Shown: positions 1 to 8,092 of the stretch, piece after piece
How the letters are laid out: each line of letters starts with the position of its first letter
How positions within the stretch are numbered: position 1 is the first letter of the stretch
Assembly: GCA_031279205.1 (NCBI GenBank)
Contig: JAITIX010000045.1
Span: forward strand, 1 to 34,327
Direction of reading: 5' to 3'
DNA length: 34,327 bases
Source of the DNA: Treponema sp.
GTDB taxonomy: Bacteria > Spirochaetota > Spirochaetia > Treponematales > Breznakiellaceae
Program-made: the position numbers and the translations under genes
The notes under the pieces: model-generated
Told to the model about the DNA's origin: nothing
Databases searched by the model: none
What the model saw: the letters and a program-made list of their open reading frames with translations, nothing else

Positions 1-2
1 TG

Positions 3-200
3 GGGAGAATCTCACTGAGTTTTAGGGAGAATCTCACTGAGTTTTAGGGAGAATCTCACTGAGTTTTAGGGAGAATCTCACTGAGTTTTAGGGAGAATCT
101 CACTGAGTTTTAGGGAGAATCTCACTGAGTTTTGGGGAGAATCTCACTGAGTTTTGGGGAGAATCTCACTGAGTTTTGGGGAGAATCTCACTGAGTTTTA
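3..200. repeat. 22-bp tandem repeat array, nine copies
   Basis: Nine head-to-tail copies of a 22-bp unit begin at 3, 25, 47, 69, 91, 113, 135, 157 and 179. The unit reads GGGAGAATCTCACTGAG followed by TTTTA. The first six copies end in A and the next two in G. Each unit holds two short overlapping dyads, GAGA-A-TCTC and CTCA-C-TGAG. There is no unique spacer between copies, so this is a minisatellite and not a CRISPR. The array reaches the window edge and probably continues upstream. It lies about 280 bp ahead of secG. Confidence 0.95.
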
Positions 201-414
201 GTCTTTGGGAATGTCTCGTCTGTCGGCGTACCTGTCGGGAAAGTTTCCACAGACATTCTATGCGCTATATTCCCTTTTCAGGGTTCTTGACTGTTCAAGG
301 AGCGCGGATGAGAAAATTCTATGGGTTACATTTAGCCTTTAGGCATGAGGATATAAGACTTTATCTGGGAGCTTGTACTATGGGAATATATGATAGGGTT
401 ATCTTCTGAATCCC
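201..414. other. Intergenic stretch with no recognisable gene
   Basis: Between the 22-bp array and the secG promoter I see no frame with a recognisable protein. A frame of about 77 codons spanning 176-409 starts inside the repeat array and has no domain character, so I do not call it. The stretch is richer in A and T than the operon that follows. Confidence 0.6.
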
Positions 415-443
415 TTGAACAAGTTTCTTTGAACTGATAAAGT
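415..443 (+). promoter_or_regulatory. Candidate promoter of the secG-V-ATPase operon
   Basis: TTGAAC at 415-420 and TAAAGT at 438-443 are separated by 17 bp. A second possible -10, TACAAT, lies at 447-452. A good ribosome site, AGGAG at 468-472, sits 7 bp before the secG ATG. No other convincing promoter occurs until after atpA, so this probably drives the whole operon. Confidence 0.5.
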
Positions 444-479
444 AGGTACAATAGTGTTTGAAATGGCAGGAGTTATTGA

Positions 480-917
480 ATGAGTATTCTAATTGGAGTA
501 TTACTGGTTGTTTTTATAATCGTGGCGGTCTTACTTATCCTTCTGGTGCTGGTTCAGGACGAGGAAGGAGACACGCTTGGCGGCGTCTTTGCGAGTGGCA
601 GCGCCTCCGCGTTTGGGTCTCGTTCTGGCAATGTGCTGACCAGAGCCACCTCAATCCTAGGCGGCTTGTTTCTGGTGTTGAGCTTCGGGCTTGCGCTTAT
701 GAACCGGACGCCTGACACTTCGGGGGTTGAATCAGCGGCACGGGAGCTTTCAACCGATGTGAACCGCGACTGGTGGAGAGAAGACGCTTCAACGAGCGCT
801 GAAACGTCGTCCGTGGAGACGATTGAGACGTCGCCAGTATCGACTGTTCCACCCGTTACGGAACCTACAGAGAACGTGGGGTCGGAACCTCTAAGCGCAG
901 AAGAAACAGGGGAATGA
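480..917 (+). CDS. secG: Preprotein translocase subunit SecG
   Basis: SecG is the small accessory subunit of the SecYEG channel for protein export across the inner membrane. The 145-residue product has a first membrane helix at about residues 2-24, the SecG-type loop beginning VQDEEGDTLGG with a Gly/Ser-rich segment, and a second helix at about 57-77. The rest is an acidic Ser/Thr/Pro/Glu-rich tail of about 65 residues, which makes the protein longer than a typical SecG of 75-110 residues. The start is set by AGGAG 7 bp upstream. The stop overlaps the next possible ATG (ATGA at 914-917), so it is probably co-translated with the PtsN-like gene. It heads the V-ATPase operon. Confidence 0.9.
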   Translation: MSILIGVLLVVFIIVAVLLILLVLVQDEEGDTLGGVFASGSASAFGSRSGNVLTRATSILGGLFLVLSFGLALMNRTPDTSGVESAARELSTDVNRDWWREDASTSAETSSVETIETSPVSTVPPVTEPTENVGSEPLSAEETGE

Positions 918-919
918 GA

Positions 920-1396
920 ATGTTTTTATACGATGTTTTTCCGCCTGAACTGGTGAAGGTTGGCCTTGAAGCCGAGAACAAAGACGAGGTTTTCGAGGAG
1001 ATGGTAGACCAGTTCTGTCAGGCGGAGAAGAAATCCGATCTTAGAGAGGAAATTTTGGCGGCGCTACGGGCGCGGGAGATGAAGATGTCCACCGGTATCC
1101 AAAAGGGCATCGCTATCCCGCACGGCAGAACCAATGCGGTTGATCGGGTGTATGGAGCGCTTGGCATCTCCAGGCGAGGGATTGATTACGACGCGCTTGA
1201 CAGGAATCCTGTGCATCTGCTGTTTATGATTCTTGCGCCTGAGAAGGATGCAGAAAAATACCTACGTATCCTCAAGCGGCTCGCACAGTTGATGGACAAT
1301 CCTCAGTTCTATACAGACCTTATGGCTCAGAAAGACGCGCCTGGTGCCTGTGGGGTTATTAAGAAGTACGAAAATATTATTATCGCCGCAGACTAA
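920..1396 (+). CDS. PTS EIIA domain protein, PtsN/fructose type
   Basis: This 158-residue protein is a single PTS EIIA type 2 domain. The phosphorylatable histidine lies in GIAIPHGR at about residue 68. Family members either relay phosphate to sugar permeases or, as PtsN-type EIIA, act as regulators. No EIIB, EIIC or HPr gene is nearby, which favours a regulatory role. Two starts are possible. The ATG at 914 overlaps the secG stop, but AGGGG at 908-912 ends one base before it and is 7 bases before the ATG at 920, so I prefer 920. The gene is followed 9 bp later by the stalk-protein gene. Its place between secG and the V-ATPase genes suggests a link to energy state; that is inference. Confidence 0.85.
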   Translation: MFLYDVFPPELVKVGLEAENKDEVFEEMVDQFCQAEKKSDLREEILAALRAREMKMSTGIQKGIAIPHGRTNAVDRVYGALGISRRGIDYDALDRNPVHLLFMILAPEKDAEKYLRILKRLAQLMDNPQFYTDLMAQKDAPGACGVIKKYENIIIAAD

Positions 1397-1405
1397 GGTA
1401 TAATC

Positions 1406-1711
1406 ATGGATGAAACTGATGTGCTACGACATTTGTTAGAAGTTGAGGCAGAGGCTGCGGCTCTGGTTGATAGCGCTCAGGAAGAGGCTGACAGGCGTCT
1501 CGCCGAAGGGGAAAAGCTGAACCGTGAGTATTACGATCAGCGTTATGCCAAAGAAGTTGCGGAACTTGACGCGGACTATCAGAAACAGCTCGATACGGTA
1601 AAGGCGGACTATCAGAAACAGCTCGATACTTATCGGGCGGAGCTTGACGCCATGCCTGTGAATAACAGTCGTTTTATGGAACTGGCCGGACATTTGCTCC
1701 TCAAGGATTAG
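1406..1711 (+). CDS. Coiled-coil V-ATPase peripheral-stalk (G/H-type) subunit
   Basis: The 101-residue, highly charged protein is almost all helix with no membrane segment, and opens with a Glu/Ala-rich stretch typical of V/A-ATPase stalk subunit G/H. Residues about 54-80 contain an 11-residue unit repeated in tandem (ADYQKQLDTVK, then ADYQKQLDTY). At DNA level 26 bp are identical at 1571-1596 and 1604-1629, 33 bp apart. Eleven-residue periodicity is the hallmark of the right-handed coiled coil of V/A-ATPase peripheral stalks. AAGG overlapping the previous stop precedes the ATG. The assignment rests on composition and position; sequence similarity to named G subunits is weak by eye. Confidence 0.7.
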   Translation: MDETDVLRHLLEVEAEAAALVDSAQEEADRRLAEGEKLNREYYDQRYAKEVAELDADYQKQLDTVKADYQKQLDTYRAELDAMPVNNSRFMELAGHLLLKD

Positions 1712-1714
1712 TAT

Positions 1715-2731
1715 ATGATAAGCACTGGAGAGCGGGCATACAGCTATGCCAAAGCGTGCGGCATCATAGGGAAGTCCTTTGTCGGGAAACGTACCACCGC
1801 GCTTGGCGGCATAAACCGACTTTCTGAGCTTGACCGGCTGATCTTTCCAGATGAAAGCAGGGATTTGCCTGAAAAAGAACTGTTACGTGATATGGAAGCC
1901 AGAATCACCGCCCGCGTGGTAAAACAGATCATTATGGTTGTTGACTCATTCTCAAAACCACCCGCGCTCCTGAGCTATCTCATAAGGACGTATGAATACA
2001 CTGATCTCAAAACCGCGCTCAAGGCGATTGAGGTGGGCGATCAAAAACCGCCGCCCTTTACCGATATTGGCCGCTTTCGCACTGTCCGTTTTGAGGCATA
2101 CCCCGATCTTGCCGCGATGGTGGAGGGAAGCGAGTTTGAGTTTCTGCTTAACAAGCGCAATACGCAAAACGCCGAGGAAGCAAATGAGCATATAATGAGC
2201 ATTATGCTTGACCGGCACTACTATGCCGCGCTCTGGAAAGCGCTGTTTGCCCTGCGCAAAAAAGACCGTGTCTTTACTGAAAAGATACTGCTTGAGGAAA
2301 TATCCCTGCGAAACGTGGTCTGGGCTTTGCGTCTGCGAACCTACTATGGCATGACGCCTGAACAGACACGGGAAAACCTTATATCGCTGGGCGGTAAGAA
2401 AAATCTTGCAGCAGACGCCGAAGCATCATTGCGTATGGACTTGGATAACCGCGCAGACTGGGATGGCTATCCACGCGCTCATTTCCTTAACCCTGAAACG
2501 CCGAATGAACACTGGGTCGTTGACCCGCGTTACTTCCAGAACGCTGCGGCTAAGTATTTGTACCGTCTTGCCCGCCTTTCATTCAGGCGTCAACCCTTCT
2601 CTCTGGATATGGTGTTCTGCTTCATCAAGTTGAAGCTGTTTGAGGAAGACCTGCTCACCAGCATGGCCGAAGGCTTAGTTCTGGGCATGTCGAGCCATGA
2701 TGTATTAAACATGTTGGAGGTACCTGCATGA
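1715..2731 (+). CDS. atpC: V-type ATPase subunit C (central stalk socket)
   Basis: The 338-residue protein fits the V/A-ATPase subunit C family (d subunit), the soluble socket joining the central rotor shaft to the membrane c-ring. Supporting features are the length, the lack of membrane segments, the Tyr/Leu/Arg-rich helical repeats (for example NVVWALRLRTYYGMT near residue 205), and its place directly ahead of subunit I. AAGGA at 1703-1707 precedes the ATG. The stop overlaps the subunit I start (ATGA at 2728-2731), implying translational coupling. Confidence 0.85.
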   Translation: MISTGERAYSYAKACGIIGKSFVGKRTTALGGINRLSELDRLIFPDESRDLPEKELLRDMEARITARVVKQIIMVVDSFSKPPALLSYLIRTYEYTDLKTALKAIEVGDQKPPPFTDIGRFRTVRFEAYPDLAAMVEGSEFEFLLNKRNTQNAEEANEHIMSIMLDRHYYAALWKALFALRKKDRVFTEKILLEEISLRNVVWALRLRTYYGMTPEQTRENLISLGGKKNLAADAEASLRMDLDNRADWDGYPRAHFLNPETPNEHWVVDPRYFQNAAAKYLYRLARLSFRRQPFSLDMVFCFIKLKLFEEDLLTSMAEGLVLGMSSHDVLNMLEVPA

Positions 2732-4764
2732 TCCGCCCCCGGAAGATGAAACAGATTGAGATGACCGTACTTGAGCGGGATATAGACAGGGTTATTGAAT
2801 TTCTGGGCAATCGGGGAATTATGCAATTCTCCGAGAAGGCTTCTTCTATAGAAGAACATTCTTCAGAAGAAGATGAAGATGATGTAGACGAGACTCGTGT
2901 TAACGCTGAAAGAACCAGCGCTCATACACGGGAAAATCTTGAAAAGCTAAAAACCGTTGCCACCTATCTGGAGGTAGAACTCCCTACAGAGCTGGAAAAA
3001 GCCGCCCATCTTCCCGCTAAGGAGGAGGAGGAACTCTGTGATCAGATCGTGGATACGGTAAACGCGGTAAGCAGAGCCGAGCATGAAAAAAGCCTTGAAC
3101 GGCAGAAGATCGAGGCTACCTTAACCGAGTCAAGGGCATTTGCCAATCTTAACGTGCCTTTTAAGGAACTGGATCAGCTTTCTTACCTGACTCTGCGTGT
3201 TGGGCGGCTTGATCCCCAGAACCGGGAGGAAATGCAGGAAACGCTCACCGACCGCGTCGTGATCGTGCCGCTCGACGATGAGCGGGTTCTGGCTGCGGCA
3301 TCACGGCGGGGACGTTTCGTCCTTGACTCCGAACTAAAGAAACGCTCGTTCATACCCATCGCCATTCCCGAAGGTTATAAGGGAATCCCCGAAGAACTGC
3401 TTGCCAGCCTTGAAAACCGTATGAAGCAGGCGGATCGCGAGCTTCAGAACATCGCGGAACAGAAGGTGCGTCTGCATAATGAGTATGAAAAGCCGCTGAA
3501 AGCGCTGACTTCCTCCTACCTCATGGTAACACAGGTTGAAAAGCTGAAGGCGCGGCTCGTCAGCACCAAAAGCGTGTATATGCTGTCTGGCTGGGTTCCT
3601 GCCGACGCGATCATCGACCTCGTGGATGGGCTTTCCAAGCTGACCGAAGGACGAGTGGCAGTTCGCGCCTTTGCACCCGAAGAAGTAAAGTCCATAAAGA
3701 ATGGCACGGAAAAAGTGCCGGTATCGCTCAAGCATGGGCGTTTTGTCGAAGGCTTTGAGCCAATGGTCTTCTCTTATGGAGCGCCGTTGTATGGCACTAT
3801 TGACCCAACGCCTTTTGTGGCGGTCTTCTTCACCTTGTTCTTCGGCATCATGTTTGGCGATGTGGGACAAGGCTTTGTGCTTTTTCTGATTGGTCTTCTC
3901 ATCGCCAAGAAGAAGCTGAAGATACAGTTGCTGTCAATGAACTACGCTCGCCCACTCATCTTTATTGGCATCGCGTCAATGATTATGGGCATCCTCTACG
4001 GGTCGGTGTTTGCCAATGAGACGCTGCTTGAAAAGCCGATAGAGGCAATCACTGGTGCAATCACAGGCCATCCAGTGAGCCACATCATTCACCTTATGCC
4101 AGACCGGAACAATCTCGGCAAACTCTTTGCCTTCTTTGGTTTCTCCATTGGCATTGGCGTAATCCTGAACTCAATGGGTTTGCTTCTCAATATCGTGAAT
4201 CAATACCTATTAAAGAATTACGAGAAAGCCTTCTTTTCCAAGACCGGTCTTGCTGGTCTCTTGTTCTTCTGGTACGCCATTTTTATCGCCGTACGCATAA
4301 TACTGGGTGGGCATTTTGTAACGCCTGACGTTCTCGGTCTAGCCATACCGGTATTCTGCATCTTCTTTGGTCCCGTGATCTGGAACCTCATCAGTGGCAG
4401 GCGTCCCATTGTAAAGGAAGGGCTGTTCGCCTTCATCATTGAGGGCGTTGTAGAAATTCTGGAAACCGTGTCAAGTTACATCTCCAGCACTGTGAGTTTC
4501 CTGCGCGTGGGCGCGTTTGCTCTGTCGCATACGGTCTTGTCGTTTATCATTTTCAGCCTGGCGGAGCTGGTAGAGGAAGGCTCATCTTTTGGGCCCCTGT
4601 TTTCGCTGGCCATTGTCATCTTTGGCAATCTGGTCATCATTTTACTTGAGGGAATGATCGTTGCCATCCAAGTGGTACGTCTTCAATATTATGAATTCTT
4701 TAGCAAGTTTTTCACGGAGACTGGGGTGGCATTCGCGCCGTTCAGGTTCCGCAGGGAGGTGTGA
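2728..4764 (+). CDS. atpI: V-type ATPase subunit I (stator a-subunit)
   Basis: This membrane stator subunit forms the ion half-channels against the rotating c-ring. The 678-residue product has an N-terminal half that is cytoplasmic and charged, with an acidic stretch near residues 40-55 and coiled-coil segments. The C-terminal half, from about residue 350, holds seven or eight membrane helices. The conserved segment SFLRVGAFALSH (about residue 590) carries the arginine that faces the c-ring carboxylate in this family. GGAGG at about 2715 precedes the ATG, and the stop lies 1 bp before the subunit K start. Length and architecture are normal for bacterial subunit I. Confidence 0.93.
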   Translation: MIRPRKMKQIEMTVLERDIDRVIEFLGNRGIMQFSEKASSIEEHSSEEDEDDVDETRVNAERTSAHTRENLEKLKTVATYLEVELPTELEKAAHLPAKEEEELCDQIVDTVNAVSRAEHEKSLERQKIEATLTESRAFANLNVPFKELDQLSYLTLRVGRLDPQNREEMQETLTDRVVIVPLDDERVLAAASRRGRFVLDSELKKRSFIPIAIPEGYKGIPEELLASLENRMKQADRELQNIAEQKVRLHNEYEKPLKALTSSYLMVTQVEKLKARLVSTKSVYMLSGWVPADAIIDLVDGLSKLTEGRVAVRAFAPEEVKSIKNGTEKVPVSLKHGRFVEGFEPMVFSYGAPLYGTIDPTPFVAVFFTLFFGIMFGDVGQGFVLFLIGLLIAKKKLKIQLLSMNYARPLIFIGIASMIMGILYGSVFANETLLEKPIEAITGAITGHPVSHIIHLMPDRNNLGKLFAFFGFSIGIGVILNSMGLLLNIVNQYLLKNYEKAFFSKTGLAGLLFFWYAIFIAVRIILGGHFVTPDVLGLAIPVFCIFFGPVIWNLISGRRPIVKEGLFAFIIEGVVEILETVSSYISSTVSFLRVGAFALSHTVLSFIIFSLAELVEEGSSFGPLFSLAIVIFGNLVIILLEGMIVAIQVVRLQYYEFFSKFFTETGVAFAPFRFRREV

Positions 4765-4765
4765 G

Positions 4766-5065
4766 ATGAAACGCGCAGTAGCGTTTGGTGTGTTTATGCT
4801 GGCAGCGGTGGGCGGAATGTTCGCTCAGGAAGCCGGTGCGGCAGAGGCGCTGTCCGGCAGTGGGTTAAAGTACATTGCGGCGGCAATCGCGGTCGGGATT
4901 TCCTGTATCGCGGGCGGTATTGCGGTGGGTCAGATCGGCACGGCGGCAATGGGAGCTATGAGCGAAAATGCAGAACTTTCAGGAAAAGCCCTGCCCTTTG
5001 TCGGCCTCGCCGAAGGTATCTGTCTGTGGGGCTTCCTAGTAGCCCTGCTCATTATGATTCTGTAG
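4766..5065 (+). CDS. atpK: V-type ATPase subunit K (c-ring proteolipid)
   Basis: The rotor-ring subunit binds the coupling ion. The start at 4766 is set by GGGAGG at 4754-4759; a longer in-frame version starting within atpI is not needed. The 99-residue product has a signal-like hydrophobic N terminus (about 1-20), then one helical hairpin. Helix 1 carries AVGQIGTAAMG with Gln56. Helix 2 carries LAEGICLWGF with the ion-binding Glu83. It is a single-hairpin proteolipid, not the four-helix form of Enterococcus NtpK. A Gln/Glu pair in these positions occurs in Na+-binding rings, but the serine that usually follows the Glu in those is Gly here, so the coupling ion is undecided. Confidence 0.93.
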   Translation: MKRAVAFGVFMLAAVGGMFAQEAGAAEALSGSGLKYIAAAIAVGISCIAGGIAVGQIGTAAMGAMSENAELSGKALPFVGLAEGICLWGFLVALLIMIL

Positions 5066-5071
5066 GAAGCA

Positions 5072-5413
5072 GTGGATTACTTCTTTATTGGAGATGCGGA
5101 ACTAGTAACAGCGTTTCGTTTTGTCGGTGTTGATGGAACAGCGGTAAGTAACGCTGACACCGCCAAAGCCATGTTTCTTAAAATCACCCAGGGGTTTGAT
5201 GTGATTGCCGAAACCGTTCTCCCAAATGTTGAGTCGTGCCGGATACTCATTCTCACCGAAGAGGTTGCCGACTGGCTGGATGACGCGCTTACAGAGTGGC
5301 AGTTGTCGGATCGTTATCCCCTGATAGTGGAAATTCCCGGCATGATGGGGAGGCTTCCTGACCGCAAAACGCTGGTCGATTCTATTCGGGAAGCTATTGG
5401 TATTCATGTATAA
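5072..5413 (+). CDS. atpF: V-type ATPase subunit F (central stalk)
   Basis: The 113-residue soluble alpha/beta protein starts YFFIGDAELVTAFRFVGVDG, matching the N terminus of subunit F, a regulatory partner of subunit D in the central shaft. A middle beta strand, RILILTEEVAD, and the C-terminal EIPGMMGR region are also family-like. It starts with GTG at 5072; AGGA overlapping the subunit K stop provides the ribosome site. Its usual partner D is not encoded in this window. Confidence 0.85.
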   Translation: MDYFFIGDAELVTAFRFVGVDGTAVSNADTAKAMFLKITQGFDVIAETVLPNVESCRILILTEEVADWLDDALTEWQLSDRYPLIVEIPGMMGRLPDRKTLVDSIREAIGIHV

Positions 5414-5419
5414 ACCAGA

Positions 5420-5454
5420 CTAAACGCATGAGCGCTTAATGCTCCTGCGTTTAG
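5420..5454 (+). promoter_or_regulatory. Intra-operon hairpin between subunits F and E
   Basis: Two 14-base arms (5420-5433 and 5441-5454) are complementary except for one position and enclose a 7-base loop. No T-run follows, so this is not a classical terminator. It lies in the only sizeable gap (57 bp) of the V-ATPase gene run. It may be an RNA-processing or stability element that sets the subunit ratio of the ring and stalk genes upstream against E and A downstream; that role is inferred. Confidence 0.7.
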
Positions 5455-5470
5455 CTGGAAAGGCATTATT

Positions 5471-6115
5471 ATGGAAGAACTGCAATCTACTGATGTGCTG
5501 GATCGGGAAATTCTTGAGGATGCACGGAAAAAGGCGTACCGCATCCTCAAGGACTCCGAGGAAGACGTGAAATCAGCGGTGGAGTTGTGGGAAAGGAAAA
5601 CCACAGCAGTAATCGCTGAAAATAGGGAACGCTACGCGAGCCGCTTTGCTGCCATGAGAAACGAGATTGTGGCTCGCTTGCTTCTGGACAAACGGCGTGT
5701 CCGCTCTGAAAAAATCGAGTCATTATTAAAAAAAGCAATGGCAGGCTATCTGCAAAGCCTGCCACGGGAAACCCTGCTCTCCCTGCTTGAAAACGAACTG
5801 CACCAGCGGCTGACCGAACTGCGGGAGACCAACGAATTCCCCACGACTGGCGTAACCGTGCGAATCAACAACCTGAGCAACGCTGAATCAGAAGCCATCC
5901 TTAAAAAGTATCTGACACCAGGAACATGGACACTGGAAACCGCTGGTACAGCTACACTTGTTGAAGACAAGTTCCCTCGTCTCACGCTTGACGCGCCATC
6001 AGTACGCATTAACGCCTCGGTTGATAGCGTTGGACATGAGTTACTCGAAGACAAGCGCGCCGAACTACTCGTAGCCCTTTTGGGAGACACAGTGCTTGAA
6101 GGAGCCTTGGTATGA
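5471..6115 (+). CDS. atpE: V-type ATPase subunit E (peripheral stalk)
   Basis: The 214-residue protein has the two-part plan of subunit E: a long charged N-terminal helix (about 1-110) that pairs with the G/H-type subunit in the peripheral stalk, and a mixed alpha/beta C-terminal domain (about 115-214) that holds the top of the catalytic head. The ATG follows GGAAAGG and a 5-bp gap. The stop overlaps the subunit A start (ATGA at 6112-6115). Size and order next to subunit A support the call. Confidence 0.85.
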   Translation: MEELQSTDVLDREILEDARKKAYRILKDSEEDVKSAVELWERKTTAVIAENRERYASRFAAMRNEIVARLLLDKRRVRSEKIESLLKKAMAGYLQSLPRETLLSLLENELHQRLTELRETNEFPTTGVTVRINNLSNAESEAILKKYLTPGTWTLETAGTATLVEDKFPRLTLDAPSVRINASVDSVGHELLEDKRAELLVALLGDTVLEGALV

Positions 6116-7905
6116 TTGCGGGAAAAGTTAAGCGTATTTCAGGACCCATTATCCGTGTCGTTGGTTTGAGCGGTGCTGGACTTTTTGACGTGGTTGAGGT
6201 TGGCGAAAAACGTATCATCGGCGAAGTGGTTCGGATCGAAAGCAACGAAGCCGTGATTCAGGTGTATGAAGACAACACGGGTCTTGAAATCGGCGCGTCA
6301 GCCTCATCAACCGGACGCCCACTTTCGGCGCTCCTTGGCCCCGGCCTCATCGGTACAATCTACGACGGCATACAGCGCCCGCTTGAAGCCCTCTTCAAGC
6401 AGAGTGGCGCGTTCATGGATCCGGGCGTGCGAGGCGAACCGCTCGACTCACAGCGGCTCTGGCACTTTGTCCCTGACCCTAACATCGCGCAAAAGCTGTC
6501 CGCCGGGGGAAAAGTGCCAGTCAAACCCGGCCTTATACTCGGCAATGTCAAAGAAACCGAGAGCATCACCTGCAAGATCATGGTCCCGCCCGATACCAAA
6601 GGTGGCTTCTTACGCGAAATCTTGCCGGTGGGTGAGTACACCATTGAAGCCATTGTAGGACGCACTGATAAAGGCGAAGAAATCCCCCTTGCTCAGTGGT
6701 GGCCTGTGCGTATTCCACGCCCCAACGTGGCGCGTCTTTCGCCAGACCAGCCACTAGTAACTGGCGAGCGCGTGATCGACGTGTTCTTCCCCCTGTCTAA
6801 GGGCGGAACCGCCGCCATACCTGGAGGCTTTGGTACCGGCAAAACCATGGCCCAGCACGCCATCGCTAAGTGGTGCGACGCCGACGTTATCATTTACATC
6901 GGGTGTGGAGAACGCGGCAATGAAATGACCGACGTACTAACCGAATTCCCGCATCTGTCAGACCCGCGCACCGGCCGTTCCCTCATGGAACGCACGATTC
7001 TCATAGCTAATACCTCGAATATGCCCGTAGCAGCCCGTGAAGTCTCGATATACACCGGCGTTACCCTCGCCGAATTCTACCGCGACATGGGCTATCATGT
7101 GGCAATCATGGCTGACTCCACAAGCCGCTGGGCAGAAGCCCTGCGTGAGCTGTCCGGGCGCATGGAAGAGATGCCCGCTGAAGAAGGCTTCCCCGCCTAT
7201 CTACCCACGCGCCTTGCTGAATTCTATGAACGCGCCGGTCGTGTCAAAACCCTCTCTGGCTTTGAAGGTTCGGTCTCCATCATCGGTGCGGTCTCCCCGC
7301 CCGGCGGCGACTTTTCCGAGCCAGTAACTCAGCACACCAAGCGTTTCATCCGCTGCTTTTGGGCGCTCGACCGCGACCTTGCCAATGCCCGCCATTACCC
7401 GGCAATAAGCTGGCTCGAAAGTTATTCCGAGTACGCCGATGAGGTAAAACTCTGGTGGGAAAAAGTGAGTCCCGCGTGGGTAAAATCCCGTCAGGACGCC
7501 CTCGACCTCCTCAAACGCGACCAGCGCCTCATGGAAATCGTCCGTCTTATCGGTCCCGACGCCCTTCCCGACGATCAACGCCTCATCCTCCTCACCGCCG
7601 ACATCATTAAAAATGGCTTTTTACAGCAGAACTCGTTTGATGAAGTCGACATGTACTGTGTACCCCTTAAACAGGTGCGTCTTCTTGAACTCATTATGGA
7701 ATTTCAGGAACGCGCCCAGACCTGTGTCAAACTTGGCGCTCCGCTCATCAAAATCACGTCGCTTCCCATCAGAGAACGCTTTGCCCGCCTCAAGAGCGAA
7801 GTGAAGAACAACGCCCTCGACGACTTGAGCGACTTTGAAAGAGAGATGCGGGGCGCTCTTGAGGAATTGGAGCGCAGTTACCGTTCCAAGGAAACGATTA
7901 GTTGA
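6112..7905 (+). CDS. atpA: V-type ATPase catalytic subunit A
   Basis: The 597-residue protein is the nucleotide-hydrolysing subunit of the V1/A1 head. It carries the Walker A motif GGFGTGKT at 238-245 (Lys244), the following [12 protein letters not shown] segment, and the [13 protein letters not shown] and [11 protein letters not shown] segments diagnostic of the A subunit rather than B. Length is normal and the reading frame intact. The catalytic head needs three A plus three B subunits around a D/F shaft, yet no B or D gene follows. The run ends here with hairpins, a tRNA and an unrelated gene. Confidence 0.97.
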   Translation: MIAGKVKRISGPIIRVVGLSGAGLFDVVEVGEKRIIGEVVRIESNEAVIQVYEDNTGLEIGASASSTGRPLSALLGPGLIGTIYDGIQRPLEALFKQSGAFMDPGVRGEPLDSQRLWHFVPDPNIAQKLSAGGKVPVKPGLILGNVKETESITCKIMVPPDTKGGFLREILPVGEYTIEAIVGRTDKGEEIPLAQWWPVRIPRPNVARLSPDQPLVTGERVIDVFFPLSKGGTAAIPGGFGTGKTMAQHAIAKWCDADVIIYIGCGERGNEMTDVLTEFPHLSDPRTGRSLMERTILIANTSNMPVAAREVSIYTGVTLAEFYRDMGYHVAIMADSTSRWAEALRELSGRMEEMPAEEGFPAYLPTRLAEFYERAGRVKTLSGFEGSVSIIGAVSPPGGDFSEPVTQHTKRFIRCFWALDRDLANARHYPAISWLESYSEYADEVKLWWEKVSPAWVKSRQDALDLLKRDQRLMEIVRLIGPDALPDDQRLILLTADIIKNGFLQQNSFDEVDMYCVPLKQVRLLELIMEFQERAQTCVKLGAPLIKITSLPIRERFARLKSEVKNNALDDLSDFEREMRGALEELERSYRSKETIS

Positions 7906-7912
7906 CGCCTAG

Positions 7913-7927
7913 TTTACGCCCCGTAAA
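7913..7927 (+). terminator. Short hairpin just after atpA
   Basis: TTTACG (7913-7918) pairs with CGTAAA (7922-7927) across a 3-base loop, 8 bp after the atpA stop. No T-run follows, so it is only a weak candidate for ending the ATPase transcript or protecting its 3' end. Confidence 0.35.
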
Positions 7928-7944
7928 GCGTGCGGTTGATGGAG

Positions 7945-8021
7945 CGTGAGTTCGACGGACTCGGCGCCGCTACCCGATCCATGCCTAATGACGGGTGCGT
8001 CTTGTTCACGTCGAACTCACG
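7945..8021. repeat. 13-bp inverted repeat with internal hairpin
   Basis: CGTGAGTTCGACG at 7945-7957 is the exact reverse complement of 8009-8021. The 51 bases between contain a second pairing, ACCCG at 7972-7976 with CGGGT at 7992-7996. As RNA this would fold into a stem with a nested hairpin. It fills the gap where atpB would be expected. It could be a terminator-like or small-RNA structure of the ATPase operon, or a small mobile palindrome. No coding frame is convincing. Confidence 0.6.
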
Positions 8022-8053
8022 TTATATACGAGTGTTTTAATGCGCTATGGCGC

Positions 8054-8082
8054 TTGACATATTTCACGTACGTTGCTATAGT
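8054..8082 (+). promoter_or_regulatory. Consensus sigma-70 promoter of tRNA-Leu
   Basis: A perfect TTGACA at 8054-8059 and TATAGT at 8077-8082 are separated by 17 bp. The expected start is near 8089, a few bases before the mature tRNA end at 8093. This is the best promoter in the window. Confidence 0.9.
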
Positions 8083-8092
8083 GTTTCTAACA

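Noticed and set aside
176-409. 77-codon frame at the left edge
   Set aside because: It starts inside the 22-bp repeat array and lacks domain features.
3334-3870. 178-codon minus-strand frame in atpI
   Set aside because: Shadow of the well-supported subunit I gene; its product has no domain character.
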